This document shows, piece by piece, positions 24,595 through 33,163 of a DNA stretch of 64,000 nt. Each line of letters starts with the position of its first letter. Position 1 is the stretch's first letter. Source of the stretch: Chitinophaga silvisoli (GTDB lineage: Bacteria > Bacteroidota > Bacteroidia > Chitinophagales > Chitinophagaceae); assembly GCF_003412465.1 (NCBI RefSeq), contig NZ_QTJV01000009.1, positions 248,001 through 312,000 on the forward strand. The letters are read 5' to 3'. The translations under genes were made by a program, and so were the position numbers. The notes beneath the pieces are model-generated. The model saw nothing but the letters and a program-made list of their open reading frames with translations, made no database searches and was not told where the DNA came from.

Positions 24595-25473
24595 ATGCAG
24601 CACTTCAGCAGCCTCGCAGATATGCATCGTTTTAACGGCATCGACTTGCCGGAGAACCCGCTTTTTAGCGCTATACGATGTGTGAATTCATGTAACCTGG
24701 GTGACAGGGAATTTACGTCCGACTTCTATATGATCGCCCTGAAAAAACTGAAATCGGGCGTGATCCTGTATGGACGTACCAGGTATGACCATGATACAGG
24801 TAGCATGTCTTTTTACAAACCAAGACAGGTGGTTGAATTTAACAACCTGCAATTTGAGGAAGACTCGTTTCTCCTGTTTATTCATGAGGACTACCTCCAT
24901 GGGCATAAACTGCATAACGAAATCAATAGCTATGGCTATTTTGATTATGAAATAAATGAAGCCCTGCACCTCTCGCCCAGGGAGGAACAGATCATGTGGG
25001 ATCTCTATTATAAAATAGAAGGAGAATACCTGAACAATACGGATGAATATAGCAGAGATATCATTTTGACACATATTGATTCAATGCTGAAATATTCACA
25101 GCGTTTTTACAAGCGACAATTTATTAACCGGGCAAAGCTTTCCGGCAAAACAGTATCTGCGTTCCAGGAAGTGATGACTAAATATTTCAAAGAAGGTCAG
25201 GGGTTGCCGACTGTAAGTACGCTGGCTGCACAGCTGAATATATCTCCCAGGTACCTGAGTGACCTGCTGAAACAGGAAACGGGGAAGACGGCGATGGAGA
25301 ATATTCATATTTACCTGATCAATGAGGCCAAGAACAGGCTGAAGACCCATCAGCAAAATATATCGGAGATTGCATATGAGCTTGGATTTGAGAACGTACC
25401 ATACTTTTCCAGGTTATTCAAAAAAGAAACGGGCATCAGTCCCAACCAGTTTAAAAAACAGCTGATTAATTAA
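24595..25473 (+). CDS. AraC family transcriptional regulator
   Basis: A 292-residue AraC regulator. The N-terminal sensor (DMHRFNGIDLPENPLFS, FYKPRQVVEF) resembles that of the AraC at 33164. The C-terminal double helix-turn-helix includes LAAQLNISPRYLSDLLKQETG and IAYELGFENVPYFSRLFKKETGISP. It follows the SDR at 23640, and the equivalent pair at 33.2-35 kb suggests module duplication. It probably regulates that SDR. The intervening palindromic repeat may affect read-through from the SDR. Confidence 0.9.
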   Translation: MQHFSSLADMHRFNGIDLPENPLFSAIRCVNSCNLGDREFTSDFYMIALKKLKSGVILYGRTRYDHDTGSMSFYKPRQVVEFNNLQFEEDSFLLFIHEDYLHGHKLHNEINSYGYFDYEINEALHLSPREEQIMWDLYYKIEGEYLNNTDEYSRDIILTHIDSMLKYSQRFYKRQFINRAKLSGKTVSAFQEVMTKYFKEGQGLPTVSTLAAQLNISPRYLSDLLKQETGKTAMENIHIYLINEAKNRLKTHQQNISEIAYELGFENVPYFSRLFKKETGISPNQFKKQLIN

Positions 25474-25526
25474 AGAATTTAATTAAATTTATTGTTAATC
25501 CTACCCCTACTATTGCTGCTTTTTAC

Positions 25527-25558
25527 AGCGCTTAGAACCTGGCGCTTTTATTTTTTTT
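25527..25558 (+). terminator. Possible short-stem terminator
   Basis: A 5-bp stem AGCGC/GCGCT with a 10-base loop is followed by TTTATTTTTTTTT. A separate AT-only palindrome (TTAATTAAA/TTTAATTAA) overlaps the AraC stop at 25466-25486. Confidence 0.45.
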
Positions 25559-25581
25559 TGAACCCTATAAATTGAAAACCC

Positions 25582-27033
25582 ATGGGAAATTCCACAAAAT
25601 TGCTATTGTATGCAATTGTACTCAGCGTTTGTATCGGTGCCTGTAAGGACGATAACAAACTCAGTCGGCCCGCAGCGCTGGCCGCATCCTCCACAAGTGC
25701 AAGTTTAGTTGCTTCGGCCGCCCTTGATCTGATGAGCGGCAATCCTATTTTACCGGTTCCTACTGCCGATCCGGACATCCTGTATGCGAATGGCAAATAT
25801 TACATTTACACGACTGCTACCGGCCCGAACAACAGCCAGTTTCATGCCTACTCCTCTGCTGATTTACTCAGCTGGAATGATGAGGGTGTGGTATTGGACC
25901 TGAATAATGTAAGCTGGGCGCATACCGGTGGCTGGGCCCCCTGTGTTGTAGCCCGTAATGGTAACTTTTACATGTACTTTACGGCTGCCAAGCAGATAGG
26001 GGTTGCCGTGAGTACGAGTCCTACCGGCCCTTTTACTGACAGAGGCAGTGCGCTGGCTACCGGCGATGGCACGGACCCTATTGATCCGATGGCCTTCATT
26101 GATACGGATGGGCAGGCTTACCTGTACTGGGGTAATACGACCTTTAACGTGCAGCCATTGAATGCAGATATGATCTCGCTGACCGGCACCCGTACCCATG
26201 ACAAGCCATCCAACTATTTCGAGGCTCCCTACATGCTGAAGCGGAATGGTGTTTACTACCTGATGTATTCTATCAATGACTACAGGAATGACGACTACCA
26301 TGTGGAATACGCTACATCCGGTACGCCTATCGGCCCCTGGACGACCAAAGGGCGAATTACATCTCCGACCGGGAATATAAAAGGCCCGGGACATAATGCT
26401 GTGATCCGGAAAGCGGGATGTAGTGATGAGTACTATTTTGTATATCACCGCAGAACAAGTACGAATGTAGATGAAAGACAAGTGGCGATTGACAGGATGT
26501 TTTTTGATGGTTCCGGTAATATTCAGCCTGTACGTATCACGACTTCAGGAGTGATAAAATACGATGGTATTTGCTATGCACCCAATCCTGTTGCAGATGG
26601 TACTTATGCGATCAGGTGTAAGGTCAATACCACCACAGGAGCAGGTTTATATCTCGATATACCGGGGTGCTCCGCCGACAATGCGGATGTAAAGACCTGG
26701 ACAAGGACCGCTTGTGACGGACAAAAATGGACGCTCACCTACCAGAACAATGGTTTCTATAAGATCATTTCCGCATTGCCTAATCATAAATCACTGGATC
26801 TGAATTCCTGTGGTCTGGACAGGGGTACCAATATTATGGTATGGGACCAGTTGTCAAATGATTGCCAGTTGTGGAAAATAGAGGCATTGGGTAATGGGTA
26901 TTACAGGATCTGGGCGAAAGGAAGTAATAACGTGATGGACCTGGCGAATAGCGATCCGACACCGGGAGCGGATATCAGGTCATGGACATGGAATGGAGCA
27001 GATGCACAGCAGTTTAGTTTTGAGGCACCGTGA
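25582..27033 (+). CDS. GH43-type glycoside hydrolase with ricin-type lectin domain, lipoprotein
   Basis: A 483-residue surface lipoprotein (lipidated Cys21 in CIGAC). Residues about 55-335 form a five-bladed propeller of glycoside hydrolase family 43. The general base is likely Asp63 (PTADPDI), the pKa-modulating Asp is Asp168 (IDPMAF) and the general acid is Glu214 (NYFEAPY). Residues about 338-483 form a ricin-type beta-trefoil lectin that would hold the enzyme on its glycan. GH43 enzymes act mainly on arabinan, arabinoxylan or galactan. No SusCD pair adjoins it, so its substrate is unassigned. Confidence 0.9.
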   Translation: MGNSTKLLLYAIVLSVCIGACKDDNKLSRPAALAASSTSASLVASAALDLMSGNPILPVPTADPDILYANGKYYIYTTATGPNNSQFHAYSSADLLSWNDEGVVLDLNNVSWAHTGGWAPCVVARNGNFYMYFTAAKQIGVAVSTSPTGPFTDRGSALATGDGTDPIDPMAFIDTDGQAYLYWGNTTFNVQPLNADMISLTGTRTHDKPSNYFEAPYMLKRNGVYYLMYSINDYRNDDYHVEYATSGTPIGPWTTKGRITSPTGNIKGPGHNAVIRKAGCSDEYYFVYHRRTSTNVDERQVAIDRMFFDGSGNIQPVRITTSGVIKYDGICYAPNPVADGTYAIRCKVNTTTGAGLYLDIPGCSADNADVKTWTRTACDGQKWTLTYQNNGFYKIISALPNHKSLDLNSCGLDRGTNIMVWDQLSNDCQLWKIEALGNGYYRIWAKGSNNVMDLANSDPTPGADIRSWTWNGADAQQFSFEAP

Positions 27034-27048
27034 TATCAATTATTATAC

Positions 27049-27074
27049 GCCTCCAGGTTTAGCGACCTGGAGGC
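27049..27074. terminator. Hairpin after the GH43 gene
   Basis: A perfect 10-bp stem GCCTCCAGGT/ACCTGGAGGC has loop TTAGCG, 15 bases after the stop. No clear T-run follows (CTTAAGG), so it is terminator-like but not classic. Confidence 0.6.
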
Positions 27075-27254
27075 CTTAAGGAACCCTGATCAACAGCAGG
27101 AAATCTTCGGTGTTGTGGTTAAAAACACCGTTTAGCCTGGTAGAAAGAATTGAGCGCATTGGGATCATTTCAACGATGTTTTTATTAAGCAGGAGAAACA
27201 AATATCAATAAAAGAATATATCTTCATTGTTTGTTGTCAAAAACCCTGATACCT

Positions 27255-28421
27255 ATGTTCGAAAACCAGATTACCACCAGCAGAAATGTGCTCGTTGTAT
27301 TACAGAAAGAAATGAATGCAGAAACCCGCTATTTAACAGATCATTTTTGTGGGGAAGTAGTTTATAGTCTTGCCGAAGTGCCTGAAGGCAAGAGAATTTA
27401 TGTTTGTGGGGATGTTTCAGGCATCCATGATACCTCTTTTTTAGTTATAAAAGAGCTCTCCGATAATTATGAGGGACATGGTACCCTTATTACCCTGGGC
27501 GAAGTACCGATTGTGATCAGTAAGGCTGGTGTGTTTTTCAGGAAGTTCTTTCCGGAGGATGATTACTTTAACAGAATTAAATCAGAACATGCATTCCAGG
27601 AACTGACAGAATCCAATAAGCCATCAAAAGCATTGAGGAAAGGCATCTACCTAACCAACATTACAAGGGATGAAAAGGAGGTGCTGCATTATCGCCTATT
27701 GAGGTGCTCCAGTAATTTAACCGGGCCTACTGATAATTTCAGGACGACTGACCATAAAATTATAAATGCACTGAATGAAGCCGTCAAATATGTATTTGAA
27801 GAGAAGACGGAATTGAATCATGTATTGGCACAGATCTACGAAAATAAAATAACAGGGGAAAAGGAAGTGAAGTCAAGGATTAAGGCGCATTCTGACAAAA
27901 CGAAGGATATGCCTAAAGAGGGATTGATCGTCTTTTGTACATTTTATGACGGTACTGATCTGGATCAGTTTAAGGTGCCTGACACTGACAGGTATGACAG
28001 GTGCCATAAGAAAGTCAGCGCTTTCACAAAGTTGCATTTTAAGTTAAAGAATACGGTGGAAGATGCATCTTTGGATAAGGAATTCAGTGTAACATTATAC
28101 CCTAATTCAGTGTTTATGATCCCACTTTCTACTAATCGATTATATACACATGAGATCAGGCCTTCTGTGCTGGGTGCGGACGTTATTCCGACCAGGCTGG
28201 GTTATGTGGTGCGGTGTTCAAACATGGAGGCGCAGTATATGGATAAGCAGGTGTATATTAAGGAGAATGGAGAACTCATTAAGTTGGAATTGATGACGGA
28301 GGATGGGCAGTATGATCTGAAAGGTTCGTATTATGAGGAGAATATTTCAGAGAAAAGTATTCAATATGGGAAAGTACATTTTAGTATGAATGCGGGAGAT
28401 TATGAAAAACCTATTTATTAA
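27255..28421 (+). CDS. Probable 2OG-Fe(II) oxygenase-like protein (388 aa)
   Basis: A 388-residue protein I do not recognise overall, but its C-terminal half carries the pattern of AlkB-type 2-oxoglutarate/Fe(II) dioxygenases: metal ligands His212 and Asp214 (IKAHSDK), a third His299 (LYTHEIRP) after LYPNSVFMI, and Arg320 (GYVVRCS) for 2-oxoglutarate. The N-terminal about 190 residues are unassigned. ATG 27255 is preferred, since the longer frame starts at TTG 27231. It lies 3 bases upstream of a second gene with the same metal-site layout, so the two are probably one operon with related chemistry. The assignment is from motif order only. Confidence 0.5.
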   Translation: MFENQITTSRNVLVVLQKEMNAETRYLTDHFCGEVVYSLAEVPEGKRIYVCGDVSGIHDTSFLVIKELSDNYEGHGTLITLGEVPIVISKAGVFFRKFFPEDDYFNRIKSEHAFQELTESNKPSKALRKGIYLTNITRDEKEVLHYRLLRCSSNLTGPTDNFRTTDHKIINALNEAVKYVFEEKTELNHVLAQIYENKITGEKEVKSRIKAHSDKTKDMPKEGLIVFCTFYDGTDLDQFKVPDTDRYDRCHKKVSAFTKLHFKLKNTVEDASLDKEFSVTLYPNSVFMIPLSTNRLYTHEIRPSVLGADVIPTRLGYVVRCSNMEAQYMDKQVYIKENGELIKLELMTEDGQYDLKGSYYEENISEKSIQYGKVHFSMNAGDYEKPIY

Positions 28422-28424
28422 GCA

Positions 28425-29171
28425 ATGTTTTCGAAAATCACACTGGATATAAAGGAGAATTTATTTAATGAGTTGTTGGAATCGGTCAATTTTGATGCAG
28501 TGGCGAAAGGGAGAATGGGGAATCACCTGGTAAAGGAAGATGAACAGGGGGTACCGATTGTACGAACAACTACAAAGTATAATAAGGCGGCCAATACTTT
28601 TTCTGATCTGCATTGCAGGCTGGTTGATTGTATTAATGCCACATTGGAGGGGATACCTGTACAGCATTTTAATAATGCGCTGACAGAGGTGTATGACCGT
28701 ACTTATACTAAGATGGGGTTTCATTCTGACCAGGCTTTGGATTTGGATCCTCATTCATATATAGGTGTCTTTTCCTGTTATGAAAGGCCAGCCGAACATG
28801 TGCGGCAATTAATTGTGCAGGATAAGGTAAGTGGGGAGGAGTCAGCGTATGCCATGACGCATAATTCTGTCGTATTGTTTTCGGTAGAGAACAATACAAG
28901 GTTCCTGCATAAAATTGTATTGGACGGAGCAGCTAATTCCAATAACAGGTGGCTGGGGATTACATTCCGGGTTTCAAAGACGTATATACAATTTGAGGGG
29001 GATGTGGCCCGGTTTGCGGATGGAGAGGTATTGACATTGGCTACTGATGTGCAGGAGAAGGAGTTTTACAGGTTGCGGGGTGAAGAGAACAGGAGTTTGG
29101 GATTCAGGTATCCGGAGCTGCGGTATACAATTAATAAGGCGGATATGATAAGGCCTGAAAAATTTAAATAG
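28425..29171 (+). CDS. Probable 2OG-Fe(II) oxygenase (AlkB-like, 248 aa)
   Basis: A 248-residue protein with the AlkB/2OG-FeII_Oxy_2 arrangement: TKMGFHSDQALDLDP supplies His100 and Asp102, FLHKIVLDG supplies His162, and RWLGITFR supplies Arg182 for 2-oxoglutarate. Spacing between ligands (about 60 residues from Asp102 to His162, then 20 to the Arg) fits the fold. AlkB relatives repair alkylated bases or modify proteins and small molecules, and the substrate cannot be told here. It begins 3 bases after the preceding stop, so it is co-translated with the other oxygenase-like gene. The C-terminal 55 residues are an extra segment. Confidence 0.65.
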   Translation: MFSKITLDIKENLFNELLESVNFDAVAKGRMGNHLVKEDEQGVPIVRTTTKYNKAANTFSDLHCRLVDCINATLEGIPVQHFNNALTEVYDRTYTKMGFHSDQALDLDPHSYIGVFSCYERPAEHVRQLIVQDKVSGEESAYAMTHNSVVLFSVENNTRFLHKIVLDGAANSNNRWLGITFRVSKTYIQFEGDVARFADGEVLTLATDVQEKEFYRLRGEENRSLGFRYPELRYTINKADMIRPEKFK

Positions 29172-29321
29172 ATGGAACATTCCGGGAGTTGGGAAATAGG
29201 GAATGGGGCCAACCCGGCTTTATTATAAGGATATGCAATTAAGCGCTTGATGGAAAGAGGGAATGAGGAGTTGAAAAAGATGATTGAAAGCGCATTTTAC
29301 CATATTGGTGAAAGAAATTTT

Positions 29322-29329
29322 TACATTTG
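29322..29329 (+). promoter_or_regulatory. -7 box immediately before the LOG-family gene
   Basis: TACATTTG, a perfect TAnnTTTG match, ends only 3 bases before ATG 29333. A transcript started at the usual distance would begin at or near the ATG, so the mRNA may be leaderless. Confidence 0.5.
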
Positions 29330-29332
29330 CGG

Positions 29333-29869
29333 ATGATTTCAACATTCAAATCTGCCGCTGTATTTTGCGGTTCTAAACCCGGCTTGCATCCTCTTTTCGC
29401 ACAACATGCATCTACACTTGGGAAGTTGTTGGCCCTGCACAGGGTTACCCTCATTTATGGGGGTGGTAATACAGGACTGATGGGCATAGTAGCAAATGAA
29501 GTACTGGATAATGAGGGAGAAGCCATTGGAGTGATGCCGGATCTTTTAATTCAAAGAGAATTCAGGCATGATAAGTTAACCCAGTTCCATATTGTGGAAG
29601 ACATGCACGCAAGGAAGAAGTTGATGTACAGTTTATCGGAAGCGGTGATCATTCTGCCCGGTGGCATTGGCACTTTTGACGAGATGATAGAGGTAATGGC
29701 CTGGAATAGCCTGAGCATTCATAATAAGAAAATCTATGTCATTAATTCAGATGGATTCTTTGATCTGTTTATACAGCAAATGTACAAATTGCAGGAGCAT
29801 GGATTTTTATATTCGGATGTATCGGCTGCATTTGAGGTAGTGAGTTCCCCTGAGATGATTTTCAAATGA
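29333..29869 (+). CDS. LOG/TIGR00730 family Rossmann-fold protein
   Basis: A 178-residue protein of the LONELY GUY family (older name: lysine decarboxylase-like). Members hydrolyse nucleoside 5'-monophosphates such as cytokinin ribotides to the free base. The hallmarks are FCGS (11-14), YGGGNTGLMG (42-51), and the active-site motif PGGIGTFDE (109-117) with Arg94-Lys95 upstream (HARKKLMY). Start: ATG 29333. The TTG two codons upstream (29327) overlaps the -7 box. It is monocistronic, placed between the oxygenase pair and an SDR-AraC unit. Confidence 0.9.
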   Translation: MISTFKSAAVFCGSKPGLHPLFAQHASTLGKLLALHRVTLIYGGGNTGLMGIVANEVLDNEGEAIGVMPDLLIQREFRHDKLTQFHIVEDMHARKKLMYSLSEAVIILPGGIGTFDEMIEVMAWNSLSIHNKKIYVINSDGFFDLFIQQMYKLQEHGFLYSDVSAAFEVVSSPEMIFK

Positions 29870-29939
29870 ATTTCATAAACGACAAATTGAGATGGACCTT
29901 TTACAACAGTAAATCTGGACTTTTCAGGAAAGCGAGTTG

Positions 29940-29974
29940 AAAATTTTACAGGCAATTTTGTACTGTAAAATTTT
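29940..29974. promoter_or_regulatory. Inverted repeat around the SDR promoter (candidate operator)
   Basis: Perfect 11-bp arms AAAATTTTACA and TGTAAAATTTT are separated by 13 bases that contain CAATTTTG (7 of 8 to TAnnTTTG). It ends 6 bases before the SDR ATG at 29980. A bound dimer would cover the promoter. Confidence 0.6.
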
Positions 29975-29979
29975 TAGCA

Positions 29980-30873
29980 ATGGAAAAACACAAGGCATAC
30001 ATTATTACAGGGCCTACCTCCGGAATTGGATTAGCTACTGCATTGGAACTTGCAAAACACGGTACGCTGATACTCGTGGGCAGGAACAGGGAAAAGCTTG
30101 AGAGTGTGCAGAAGCAAACAGGGAATGCTATACCGGTGGTGTGTGATCTTTCGGATCTGACGAGTGTAAAAAGTGCGGCCAGGGAAATTATTGGTCTGCA
30201 AGTTCCTATCGCAGGATTGTTGAATAATGCCGGAATGATGTCTTCTAAAGCGGCAAAGAATGCGCAGGGCTGGGACCTGACATATGCTACTAACCACCTC
30301 GGGCCATTTGCACTGACAGAAGCATTGGTGCCACATCTTCCTGATGGGTGTAATGTTGTTTTTATTGCTTCGGCTATTGAAGATCCTGCGCGTAAGCCTG
30401 TAAAAATGATGGGGATGAAAGGAGGTCGTTATATCTCTGCTGCTGCGAGTGCAGCCGGGAAATGGAAAGAAGGCGGGACTAAAATGCCGGGTATTGATGC
30501 ATATGCCACTTCCAAACAGTGTATCTTAGCAGCAGCCCTGGCTTTTGCAAGGGAAAATCCAAGATTACACTTCAATGCCATAGAGCCGGGTATAACAAGA
30601 GGAACAGGATTGGGTGCGGCGGATGTGAATGCTTTCGTTCATTTCCTTTTTGGCCATTTGATGGCGATCATTCCTCCTTTTTCAAGGTATAGCAGTACGC
30701 CTGCCAGGTCGGCAAAAGTAATCTGCAAAGTACTGACCGATCTATCCGGCAAATCAGGGCTTTATTATAATGAAAAAGGGGTACCCATGCGAGGGTCTGA
30801 TGAAGTGATGGATCCAATATTCCAAGACCGGGTTGTGGCTGAAACAAGAGCCTTATTACATGAAAAAAGCTAA
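29980..30873 (+). CDS. Short-chain dehydrogenase/reductase
   Basis: A 297-residue SDR of the long (retinol-dehydrogenase/oxidoreductase-like) type. The cofactor motif is TGPTSGIG (10-17), then LLNNAGMM, an ATNHLGPFALT helix and the catalytic YATSKQC. The unusually late Tyr (after a MGMKGGRYISAA insert) fits this subgroup. The downstream AraC gene starts inside its last codons (14-base overlap), making a coupled SDR-AraC unit like the one at 38.9-40.5 kb. An inverted repeat directly upstream is a likely operator. Confidence 0.9.
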   Translation: MEKHKAYIITGPTSGIGLATALELAKHGTLILVGRNREKLESVQKQTGNAIPVVCDLSDLTSVKSAAREIIGLQVPIAGLLNNAGMMSSKAAKNAQGWDLTYATNHLGPFALTEALVPHLPDGCNVVFIASAIEDPARKPVKMMGMKGGRYISAAASAAGKWKEGGTKMPGIDAYATSKQCILAAALAFARENPRLHFNAIEPGITRGTGLGAADVNAFVHFLFGHLMAIIPPFSRYSSTPARSAKVICKVLTDLSGKSGLYYNEKGVPMRGSDEVMDPIFQDRVVAETRALLHEKS

Positions 30874-31633
30874 GGACATTTCACCTGAACATTTCATTGC
30901 AGAACATTTCTTTGTGTATACCATCAAGGGAACAATGAACCTGTTTGACGGCAATGAACATCGTGCACTACAGGCCGGGGATAGCTGTATAGCGCGCAAA
31001 AACCGCCTGGGGCGAATTCATAATGTAAGGGAAAATGATGAACTGGAAAAAGTGATCATTGCCTTTGACGAGAAATTCCTGCAGTCGTTCCAGGAAAAAC
31101 ATAAGCTCAGGGCGGCTAAGTTTAAGCCTGTAAATACCTTTATACAGCTTAAGCAACATCCCCTCCTACCCTATTATATTGATTCTCTACAACCCTATTA
31201 TAAGCATGGAAATTTGCTGGCACCTTTTGGCGAGGTGAAACGCGAAGAACTATTACTGATCCTGCTGAAAAGTCAGCCCGAATTAGCAGGATTATTCTTT
31301 GATTACGGAATGCCTGGTAAGATAAACATTGAAGCATTCATGAGCAGGAACTATCAATTCAATATCAGTATTGAGCGTTTTGCTTTTCTTACGGGGCGTA
31401 GTTTATCTGCTTTTAAAAGAGATTTCAAGCAGGCATTCAATGAATCGCCCGGTCGCTGGCTGGTATTGAAACGATTACAGGAAGCTTATTTTCTTATTGA
31501 GAAAAAACATAAAAAGCCGTCGGAGATTTATCTTGATTTGGGGTTTGAAACCCTGTCTCACTTTTCCTATGCGTTCAAGGCACATTTTGGGCTTACACCT
31601 ACCGCACTGCTTGCACGGAGGGGTGGACAATAG
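30860..31633 (+). CDS. AraC family transcriptional regulator
   Basis: A 257-residue AraC regulator. The N-terminal part (about 1-130) is a short cupin-like domain (GTMNLFDGNEHRALQAGDSCIARKN). The C-terminal part holds FAFLTGRSLSAFKRDFKQAFNESPGRWL and YLDLGFETLSHFSYAFKAHFGLTP. It is closely related to the AraC at 38880 (same TGRSLS(A/T)FKRDF and F(E)..SHFS(Y/F)AFK segments). ATG 30860 overlaps the SDR end by 14 bases, so the two are translationally coupled. It probably autoregulates the unit through the inverted repeat at 29940. Confidence 0.88.
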   Translation: MKKAKDISPEHFIAEHFFVYTIKGTMNLFDGNEHRALQAGDSCIARKNRLGRIHNVRENDELEKVIIAFDEKFLQSFQEKHKLRAAKFKPVNTFIQLKQHPLLPYYIDSLQPYYKHGNLLAPFGEVKREELLLILLKSQPELAGLFFDYGMPGKINIEAFMSRNYQFNISIERFAFLTGRSLSAFKRDFKQAFNESPGRWLVLKRLQEAYFLIEKKHKKPSEIYLDLGFETLSHFSYAFKAHFGLTPTALLARRGGQ

Positions 31634-31663
31634 TTTGTGACACTGGACAATAATTTGTGACCC
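31624..31663. repeat. Two 20-bp direct repeats, candidate regulator sites
   Basis: Units TGGACAATAGTTTGTGACAC and TGGACAATAATTTGTGACCC differ at two positions and are exactly adjacent. A palindrome GTGACC-CT-GGTCAC overlaps the end of the second. The first includes the AraC stop codon. A 20-bp spacing (two helical turns) suits paired regulator sites upstream of the hydrolase-Crp operon. Confidence 0.6.
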
Positions 31664-31692
31664 TGGTCACGGCAGTAAAAAATCCCTGTATT

Positions 31693-31700
31693 TACTTTTG
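31693..31700 (+). promoter_or_regulatory. -7 box for the hydrolase-Crp operon
   Basis: TACTTTTG, a perfect TAnnTTTG match, 16 bases before ATG 31716 and 30 bases after the 20-bp direct repeats. It overlaps the TTG at 31698 that would start a longer frame. Confidence 0.6.
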
Positions 31701-31715
31701 TTTCAAATTGTAGAT

Positions 31716-32441
31716 ATGAAACAAAGTATGGTTTTACTTCATGGCTTGTTTGGTCAATTGAGCAACTGGGATGATGTTGTTGAACAATTCGGGCAATCCT
31801 ACGATATGCATGTTCCATCACTGCCTATCTATGACACGCCAAAGGATGAGCCCCTCCTCTTCTTACTGGAATATGTTGAGCATTACATGGAGGCAAACAG
31901 GCTGAGGGACATCATCCTGGTTGGTAATTCACTGGGAGGTCATATCGCGGTCTTATATGCTGCCCGGCATACGCATAATGTTCAAAGGCTGATCTTAACG
32001 GGGAGTTCAGGTTTGTATGAAAACACGAATATGGGCAGTTTTCCAAAAAGAAGTACGGCAGCTTATATTCAGGCGCGGGTTGAATACACCTTTTACGATC
32101 CCGCTGTAGCTACGGCAGCATTGGTTGCACAGGTGTTAAGTATTACTACAGATCCTCAAAAGTGCCTGGGGGTTCTCCGGGTAGCCAAATCTGCGCAGCG
32201 GCATTATGTAGCTGATCTTTTACCACAAATAACTGCGCCAACTTTATTAATTTGGGGGCGTGAAGACAGGATCACCCCTATGCAGGTAGCTAAGGAATTT
32301 GAACACCTGATTCCGGATACCCAGCTGGTGGTGATTGATGCATGTGGGCATGCGCCCATGATGGAAAAGCCGTATGACTTTAACTTTGCCTTGCAACAAT
32401 ATTTAAATTTATGCCATTACCATCCTACTACCAAAGGCTAA
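31716..32441 (+). CDS. Alpha/beta hydrolase
   Basis: A 241-residue alpha/beta hydrolase. LLHGLFG (7-13) forms the oxyanion region, VGNSLGGH carries nucleophile Ser72, a late Asp lies in GREDRITPMQVA, and the catalytic His in CGHAPMMEKP. It resembles hydrolases of the meta-cleavage-product and bromoperoxidase-like group, but the substrate is not evident. The Crp-type regulator gene starts inside its last 31 bases, so the two are coupled. The start is set at ATG 31716 by the -7 box that overlaps the longer frame. Confidence 0.87.
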   Translation: MKQSMVLLHGLFGQLSNWDDVVEQFGQSYDMHVPSLPIYDTPKDEPLLFLLEYVEHYMEANRLRDIILVGNSLGGHIAVLYAARHTHNVQRLILTGSSGLYENTNMGSFPKRSTAAYIQARVEYTFYDPAVATAALVAQVLSITTDPQKCLGVLRVAKSAQRHYVADLLPQITAPTLLIWGREDRITPMQVAKEFEHLIPDTQLVVIDACGHAPMMEKPYDFNFALQQYLNLCHYHPTTKG

Positions 32442-33013
32442 TCAAGAAATACCCGCAGGTCTCGGTCGAAGAGTGGCAATTGCTCGATCAACTGGCGACT
32501 GTGCGGCATATCAAAAAAGGGGAGCATTTTCTGCGGGTGGGAAAAGTAGCACGTAATGCGGCGTTCATCTTATGCGGGCATTTTAAATATAGCTTTACCG
32601 GTGATGATGGTAGTGAGAAGATCCTGAAATTCGGCTTTACGGATGATTTTCTCACCAATTGTCAGAGTTTTAATAATAATAAGCCTTCTTACCTGAACAT
32701 TACGGCCCTGGAGGATGCTGTGATCCTGAGATTTAATATTAACAACGTTCGACCTTTGTATGACCTGCATTGCAGTATACTGCATGTAAATATCCAGGTA
32801 TACCAGGATATCATGGAAGAACAGGCGGAACATCAATACATACTTTCACTCAAAAGTCCACTGGAGCGGTATCGCTTCCTGATGCGCAACCGTCCACTGA
32901 TCATACAGAAGATCTCCCTGACGAATATTGCCAGGTACCTCTTTACCAGCAGGGAGGCCCTGAGCCGGGCAAGGGTAATGATGACCAAAAACCTGGGGGG
33001 CTCGCTTACCTGA
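32411..33013 (+). CDS. Crp/Fnr family transcriptional regulator
   Basis: A 200-residue regulator of the Crp/Fnr family. The N-terminal cyclic-nucleotide-binding-like beta-barrel (about 25-120: VRHIKKGEHFLRVG, GDDGSEKILKFGF) lacks a clear cAMP-binding RxS signature. A dimerisation helix and C-terminal HTH follow (ISLTNIARYLFTSREALSRARVMM). It ends shortly after the recognition helix, a little shorter than most. The gene overlaps the hydrolase by 31 bases. The direct repeats at 31624, one unit containing GTGAC-type half-sites, are plausible binding sites (inference). Confidence 0.85.
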   Translation: MPLPSYYQRLIKKYPQVSVEEWQLLDQLATVRHIKKGEHFLRVGKVARNAAFILCGHFKYSFTGDDGSEKILKFGFTDDFLTNCQSFNNNKPSYLNITALEDAVILRFNINNVRPLYDLHCSILHVNIQVYQDIMEEQAEHQYILSLKSPLERYRFLMRNRPLIIQKISLTNIARYLFTSREALSRARVMMTKNLGGSLT

Positions 33014-33163
33014 TTCATTACCCGGGCATTACTTACTTATCATTTCATCACTACCTTTTTAACCAAATTGAAGAGAAAGTGAAATTGAAAATAAGCGTCA
33101 TGGCGGTTTTCATTGTCTTACTAACAGGCAAGAAATATTATTCTCCTATTCTTGAAATGACAG

